From positions 44,083 through 85,162 of the forward strand of contig CADBAY010000017.1 of assembly GCA_902792815.1 (NCBI GenBank): a DNA stretch of 41,080 bases, written 5' to 3'. Position 1 is the stretch's first letter; every line of letters starts with the position of its first letter. Source of the stretch: an uncultured Bacteroidia bacterium (GTDB lineage: Bacteria; Bacteroidota; Bacteroidia; Bacteroidales; UBA932). Shown one piece after another: positions 40,912-41,080 of the stretch. The position numbers and the translations under genes are program-made. The notes beneath the pieces are model-generated. The model searched no databases and had not been told where the DNA came from. It was given only the letters and a program-made list of their open reading frames with translations.

Positions 40912-41080
40912 CCCAACAAGTCCGCCGCCTCGCGACCATCCATGAATGGAGATCCCCTCCCGGATGGTTCATGTGGAAGGCGGGGCAGGGTGGCATGAGG
41001 CGACATGCCACCCCCGGCTAGGGGGTGCCTGCGAAGCGAGGGCCTTGTGCCGGGAGGGCAGGCGGGGGTCGCCGGTGGCA
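40912..41080. other. GC-rich noncoding tail with strong hairpin
   Basis: No gene is apparent. GGGTGGCATG (40988-40997) and CATGCCACCC (41004-41013) form a 10-bp stem with a 6-nt loop; CCCCC/GGGGG (41011-41015, 41021-41025) could form an alternative stem, and ACCATCC/GGATGGT (40935-40941, 40962-40968) a third. The composition is distinctly more GC-rich than the rest of the window. It might be the start of a structured RNA or a mobile-element boundary, but I cannot identify it. Confidence 0.4.

Overview
The window looks like a chromosomal piece of a Bacteroidales bacterium of roughly 50% GC. The evidence is promoters of the Bacteroidetes type (TTTG or TTG, 18-20 nt, TAnnTTTG), absence of Shine-Dalgarno sites, many lipoproteins with acidic or lysine-rich residues after the lipidated Cys, a fimbrillin-like gene with a FISUMP-like tail, a large clade II PurL, and a HEVAH-type M49 family. 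I cannot name the genus from sequence alone.

Layout. (1) 1-9125, minus strand: a tightly overlapping purine operon read leftwards as purC-like paralog, purE, purL, purC, purF, purM, purN, purH (cut by the window edge). Its promoter is at about 9164-9194. PurF has an apparently destroyed glutaminase site. (2) 9301-10503, plus: a divergent CofE-like ligase with a palindrome at its predicted transcription start. (3) 10493-15245, minus: a DASS-type anion transporter gene between two M49-like lipoprotein genes whose zinc-binding residues are partly or fully lost. (4) 15246-15634: an intergenic stretch holding a C-terminal relic of a TrkH potassium channel gene. (5) 15635-17176, minus: a secreted M28 metallopeptidase. 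(6) 17312-30378, plus: one promoter, a 42-codon small ORF, nine consecutive lipoprotein genes and a terminator. (7) 30383-32678, minus: tRNA-Arg(ACG), rplS, dnaJ, grpE. (8) 32785-41080: a GlpT-like antiporter gene, a DUF1846 gene, a SlyD-type isomerase, a GT2 glycosyltransferase, trkA, an ABC-F ATPase, and a 0.5-kb noncoding tract packed with palindromes and direct repeats.

The most unusual part is the nine-gene lipoprotein operon. It contains a fimbrillin-like protein, three paralogs of a ~320-residue family (here X), two paralogs of an ~800-residue family (here Y), a BMP/PnrA-like binding protein, a lipoprotein fusing a type 1 periplasmic-binding fold to a legumain-like C13 cysteine peptidase, and a small coiled-coil lipoprotein. 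No permease, ATPase, TonB receptor or regulator is encoded in it, so I infer an envelope or surface assembly in which binding domains could sense a ligand and the peptidase could process partner proteins. That function is a hypothesis. X2 and X3 share a nearly constant N-terminal part and have divergent C-terminal parts, and a pentanucleotide repeat sits just before X2, which suggests ongoing diversification.

Limits: no database search or structure prediction was possible. Family calls rest on motifs and recalled family features; coordinates of promoters and hairpins are by eye.
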